A DNA stretch of 64,000 nt, taken from assembly GCA_963665865.2 (NCBI GenBank), contig CAXXWF010000001.1, forward strand, positions 3,596,001 through 3,660,000, read 5' to 3'. The notes under the pieces are model-generated. The model worked only from the letters and a program-made list of their open reading frames with translations, was not told where the DNA came from and made no database searches. Source of the DNA: PHAA01 sp963665865. GTDB taxonomy: Bacteria; Bacillota; Syntrophomonadia; Syntrophomonadales; Syntrophomonadaceae. Both the position numbers and the translations under genes were made by a program. Shown piece by piece: positions 60,698-64,000 of the stretch. How positions within the stretch are numbered: the stretch's first letter is position 1; each line of letters opens with the position of its first letter.

Positions 60698-61408
60698 ATG
60701 ACTCCGGTTCTTAGTTTACAGGAGGTTGAAACATATTATAGCGAAATTAAGGCGCTGCAGGGGGTTTCATTGGAAGTACAGGAAGGGGAAATCGTTAGCC
60801 TGATTGGCAGCAACGGAGCAGGCAAGACAACTACTCTGAGAACGATTTCCGGGCTTCTGAAGCCCCGCAAGGGCAGAATTTTCTTCCGGGGCAAAAGCAT
60901 TGAGGTTCTTCCTGCCCATGAAGTGGCGGGCATGGGAGTGGCGCATGTTCCTGAGGGCCGGAAGATTTTCCCTCGCTTGACTGTACAGGAGAATTTAGAA
61001 ATGGGGGCCTTTCGTATTACGGACAAGGCTTGCATCAAGGCTAACATGGAGCGAGTTTTCGAGTTATTCCCGCGCATGGAGGAACGCCGTCGCCAAAAGG
61101 GAGGCACCTTAAGCGGGGGTGAACAACAGATGTTGGCGATGGGGCGTGCCCTGATGAGCGAACCTGATATTCTGCTGTTGGACGAACCATCCATGGGGTT
61201 GGCACCTTTGTTGGTAGATCATATATTTCAGGTGATAAAAACCCTTAATTCGTCGGGGATGACTATTCTATTAGTAGAGCAGAATGCCCTCAAAGCACTT
61301 AAAATAGCCAATCGCGGCTATGTCTTACAAACCGGCCGAGTAGTACTGACTGGTAAAGGCAGTGAACTGCTTGACAATACGCTGGTCAAGGAAGCTTATC
61401 TGGGCTAA
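60698..61408 (+). CDS. livF: Branched-chain amino acid ABC transporter ATPase
   Basis: A 236-residue ATPase, ATG 60698 behind GGAGG. Walker A GSNGAGKTT, HVPEGRKIFPRLTVQENLEM (LivF-type), signature LSGGEQQML and Walker B ILLLDEPSMGLAP. It completes livKHMGF and is followed by the terminator at 61471. Confidence 0.95.
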   Translation: MTPVLSLQEVETYYSEIKALQGVSLEVQEGEIVSLIGSNGAGKTTTLRTISGLLKPRKGRIFFRGKSIEVLPAHEVAGMGVAHVPEGRKIFPRLTVQENLEMGAFRITDKACIKANMERVFELFPRMEERRRQKGGTLSGGEQQMLAMGRALMSEPDILLLDEPSMGLAPLLVDHIFQVIKTLNSSGMTILLVEQNALKALKIANRGYVLQTGRVVLTGKGSELLDNTLVKEAYLG

Positions 61409-61470
61409 ACGGATGGATGCAAGCTGCCAAGTTATCAACTTAATAAATGAGAATTAAAACGATTCAACTT

Positions 61471-61503
61471 ACCCTCTGCTATCAAACAGCAGAGGGTTTT
61501 TTG
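61471..61503 (+). terminator. liv operon terminator
   Basis: ACCCTCTGCT-ATCAAAC-AGCAGAGGGT is a perfect 10-bp stem followed by six T residues. Confidence 0.93.
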
Positions 61504-61640
61504 ATTGTGATCACGGCTATTTTGACCCTAAACGATAAAAAGTGAAAAACCATGGAAAGACAAGTATAATTATAGAAAAGAGTAAGGTAATTAGGTTTAA
61601 TGGAATCACAATTTACATACATATAAGGAGCTTTGCAATT

Positions 61641-62417
61641 ATGCAGCTACATATTCTAGCCAGTGGAAGCACTGGTAATTCTGTTTTGATTGAATTAGGA
61701 GGGCGAAAATTACTAATTGATGCCGGCATCAGTGCCCGCCGTATCGAGCGCGGTCTGGCTGGAGTAGGAATCTCCGTGTCTGATTTGGATGGATTGCTGA
61801 TAACCCATGAACATTCTGACCATATTAAAGGAATACAGACATTAGTGAAAAAACACCGCCTGCCGGTATATGCTCGTCCTGCTACATGGGAAGCTATCAG
61901 CGGGCAGGATAAGATTCCTCCCGAGTGCCGCCGGGAACTGGGTGAACGACTGGATATCGGCGCGGTAAAAATCGTGCCTTTTCCGATTTCTCATGATGCG
62001 GCGGACCCGGTCGGGTTTTGTTTCTATTATCAAAATATAAAATGGGTTATAGCGACTGATCTGGGGGTAATCACCCGTGGTGCAGCTGAGGCGCTGGCCT
62101 ATGCTGACGTGGCAATTTTGGAAGCCAATCATGATCTTGAAATGTTGCAAACGGGGCCGTATCCAGCCTTTTTAAAACAACGTATTAGAAGTAAGCATGG
62201 TCATTTATCCAACCATGACGCGGGACAAATCCTGGCTCACATTCCCCGGCAACGAGTTATGCAGGTGTTCCTGGCTCATTTGAGCCAACAGAATAATCAT
62301 CCTCACCTGGCGGAATGGACGGTTAGTCAGGTTCTGCAGAAAAGTGGCTGTGAGGTTGGCGAGGAAATAGTTCTCCATCGCACCTATCCTGATTACACGG
62401 TCAGTATGGTCAAATAA
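61641..62417 (+). CDS. MBL-fold metallohydrolase, WalJ/YycJ type
   Basis: A 258-residue metallo-beta-lactamase-fold enzyme. ATG 61641 (TAAGGAG upstream) is preferred; an earlier frame start at 61542 lacks a ribosome site. The metal motif is HEHSDH (H56, H58, D60, H61); further ligands are in FPISHDA, ATDLG and a C-terminal His. The opening MQLHILASGSTGNSVLIELG is the WalJ/YycJ signature. Members are exonucleases proposed to act in mismatch repair. In Bacillus the gene ends the walKR operon; here it stands alone before cardiolipin synthase. Confidence 0.9.
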   Translation: MQLHILASGSTGNSVLIELGGRKLLIDAGISARRIERGLAGVGISVSDLDGLLITHEHSDHIKGIQTLVKKHRLPVYARPATWEAISGQDKIPPECRRELGERLDIGAVKIVPFPISHDAADPVGFCFYYQNIKWVIATDLGVITRGAAEALAYADVAILEANHDLEMLQTGPYPAFLKQRIRSKHGHLSNHDAGQILAHIPRQRVMQVFLAHLSQQNNHPHLAEWTVSQVLQKSGCEVGEEIVLHRTYPDYTVSMVK

Positions 62418-62444
62418 GGAGAAGCTATCTGGCAGGAGGTTACC

Positions 62445-63896
62445 ATGACATTGTTCAATACTGGTTCTCAGTATATAACCTATTTATTTATATTTAATAT
62501 CATCCTGGCATTAATATTGGTAGGTTTTGAACGGCGCAATCCTACGGCAACCCTGAGTTGGCTGCTCGTTATGCTTTTTCTGCCCGGATTTGGATTCGTA
62601 TTATATTTGTTCCTGGGGCAGGATCTTCGCAAGAAGCGCCTGTTCTATATTAAAGAAGGTGAAGAGAGGGAGATTTATCCCCTTGTGCAACAGCAGGAAG
62701 AACATTTCCATAATAACCAGTTAATATTCAATGATACCCGCATTCAAGAATACCGAGAACTGATTCACCTGCATTTGAATAACCAGGCTTTATATACGCA
62801 GGATAACAGTATTCAGATATTTCAAGAAGGCAATGATTTGTTTCGGGAAATAATAGCGGCTATAGAGCGAGCGGAAAGATATATCCATATTGAGTACTAT
62901 ATTATTCGCAATGATAATCTGGGGCGATCGATATTGGATGCGCTGGTTCGTAAAGCCTTGGCAGGGATAGAAGTTAAACTTTTGTATGACGGGATGGGGT
63001 GCATGTACCTGCCTCGGAAGTTTTTCGAACCGCTGCTTAAGGCTGGGGGTAAAACAGCGATCTTTTTTCCGCCCCTTTTACCTTATATGAATTTAAGAAT
63101 AAACTATCGTAATCATCGCAAGATTTGTCTGATTGACGGGCTGGATGGATTTACCGGGGGGTTTAACATTGGGGACGAGTATTTGGGTATATCCAAAGAG
63201 TTTGGCTATTGGCGGGATACCCATATTCGCATAAAGGGCAGTGCTCTGGATGAACTGGAATTGAGATTCTTGTTGGACTGGCGGTATGCATCCCATGACA
63301 ACTTTATGGCTGAAGCCAGGTATTTTCCAACCCGCATCCCCCAAGGTGATACCGGAGTTCAGATCGTATCCAGCGGTCCTGACTCCAAGTGGAGTGCTAT
63401 TAAGAACGGATATCTGAAGATGATCAGCAGTGCCCGGCGCAATATTTATCTGCAAACCCCCTATTTTGTTCCTGACGACAGTATCCTGGAAGGATTAAGA
63501 ATCGCGGCTTTATCGGGAATAGAGGTTTGCTTGATAATTCCCGGTAAACCGGATCATTATTTTGTTTACTGGGCATCGCTTTCCTACGTTGGGGAATTGC
63601 TGGAGGCGGGGGTACGCTGTTTTACATATAACCGGGGATTCATTCATAGTAAGTTAATTGTAATCGATGGGCTGGTGAGTACAGTAGGAACTGCCAATAT
63701 AGACATAAGAAGCTTTGATCTTAATTTTGAGGTAAATGCTTTCATATATGACGAAAAGGTAAGTAAGGAATTTGAAGCCGCCTTTATTAAAGACCTGGAG
63801 GACTGCACCGAAATTACTATGGAAGACTACCTGAGCAGGTCGGTGGCTGTGAGGACAAAAGAAGCCTTTTGCCGGCTGTTATCACCTCTGTTATAA
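62445..63896 (+). CDS. cls: Cardiolipin synthase
   Basis: A 483-residue PLD-superfamily membrane enzyme. ATG 62445 follows AGGAGG. Two N-terminal helices (about 10-30 and 37-57) precede two HKD sites: H224-x-K226 (NHRKICLIDG) and H401-x-K403 (IHSKLIVIDG). The LTMVNTP-like lipid-binding parts are replaced by IYLQTPYFVPDDSILEGL. It condenses two phosphatidylglycerols into cardiolipin. Independent of the walJ-like gene (27-bp gap, possibly co-transcribed). Confidence 0.95.
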   Translation: MTLFNTGSQYITYLFIFNIILALILVGFERRNPTATLSWLLVMLFLPGFGFVLYLFLGQDLRKKRLFYIKEGEEREIYPLVQQQEEHFHNNQLIFNDTRIQEYRELIHLHLNNQALYTQDNSIQIFQEGNDLFREIIAAIERAERYIHIEYYIIRNDNLGRSILDALVRKALAGIEVKLLYDGMGCMYLPRKFFEPLLKAGGKTAIFFPPLLPYMNLRINYRNHRKICLIDGLDGFTGGFNIGDEYLGISKEFGYWRDTHIRIKGSALDELELRFLLDWRYASHDNFMAEARYFPTRIPQGDTGVQIVSSGPDSKWSAIKNGYLKMISSARRNIYLQTPYFVPDDSILEGLRIAALSGIEVCLIIPGKPDHYFVYWASLSYVGELLEAGVRCFTYNRGFIHSKLIVIDGLVSTVGTANIDIRSFDLNFEVNAFIYDEKVSKEFEAAFIKDLEDCTEITMEDYLSRSVAVRTKEAFCRLLSPLL

Positions 63897-64000
63897 GAGC
63901 ATATACACAAACGCACGGATGGGCCATAGTCGCCATATATAAAGAGGCACTTACCGCGGATTGAAACCGGTTAGCAATAAATTACTTAACTGACGAGCCG
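63897..64000. other. Right edge, no gene seen
   Basis: The last 104 bp hold no recognisable feature. A short GGATTGAAAC near 63960 resembles the end of some CRISPR repeats, but no repetition can be seen before the edge. Confidence 0.4.

Noticed and set aside
63930..64000. CRISPR repeat end (ATTGAAAC) at the right edge
   Set aside because: Only a single short match with no repeated units in view.

Overview
The window looks like chromosome from an anaerobic, low-to-mid GC Clostridia-type Firmicute. A syntrophic or acetogenic relative such as Syntrophomonadales is my best guess, but the sequence does not settle it. Supporting signs are strong AGGAGG-type ribosome sites, many TTG/GTG starts, a WalJ-type nuclease, a hydrogenase-associated TM1266-like ACT protein, a methylenetetrahydrofolate reductase with the cysteine-rich C-terminal extension found in acetogens and syntrophs, a class I CoA-transferase, an orphan KinA-like histidine kinase, and secreted proteins with cadherin-like and copper-amine-oxidase N-terminal-type domains. 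No rRNA gene, intact tRNA, intact insertion sequence or CRISPR array was found.

Layout. 1-8073 is the right end of a prophage or integrative element, all on the minus strand: a tape-measure protein cut by the window edge, a DEAD-like helicase, a primase-helicase and an excisionase-like HTH. It ends at a 3' fragment of tRNA-Ser(GGA), the presumed attachment core. 8074-12000 is a scarred accessory zone: an XRE/DUF6773 pair, a decayed MerR gene beside an intact aldo/keto reductase, gene stubs, and two families of dispersed non-coding repeats. 11975-15267 holds a LysR regulator divergent from UspA, MFS and MpsC-like genes. 15508-17881 has two dehydrogenases with similar hairpins upstream of each, plus a tiny deleted copy of the first. 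An ABC-F protein follows.

19822-25037 is a GlcNAc catabolic cluster (nagA, nagB, BadF-type kinase, cytoplasmic GH20 hexosaminidase) with two inverted-repeat elements between genes. A divergent glycosyltransferase-like gene follows. 26630-31709 is a TetR-controlled RND efflux operon. 31756-37187 (minus) holds a CoA-transferase, UspA and a TetR/EmrA/EmrB-type efflux operon. 37668-41710 has two secreted repeat proteins. 42099-43625 is a MetF-like gene that seems to start at ATT.

44196-49294 is a mannose-sugar cluster: GT4 glycosyltransferase, alpha/alpha-barrel protein, ManC and phosphohexomutase. Together these could make GDP-mannose and a mannosylated product. 49450-51107 (minus) encodes a vWA protein and a membrane-anchored OmpA-domain protein. 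Then come an orphan sensor kinase, a 54-residue basic protein, a zinc-finger membrane protein, glutaminyl-tRNA synthetase, the TM1266-like protein, the complete livKHMGF operon, walJ and cardiolipin synthase.

The most unusual signals are a two-hairpin repeat whose copies show a compensatory base change; the GTAGCC direct-repeat family downstream of the tRNA fragment, which may be integrase arm sites; the ATT start of the MetF-like gene; and the GT4/barrel/ManC/ManB operon.
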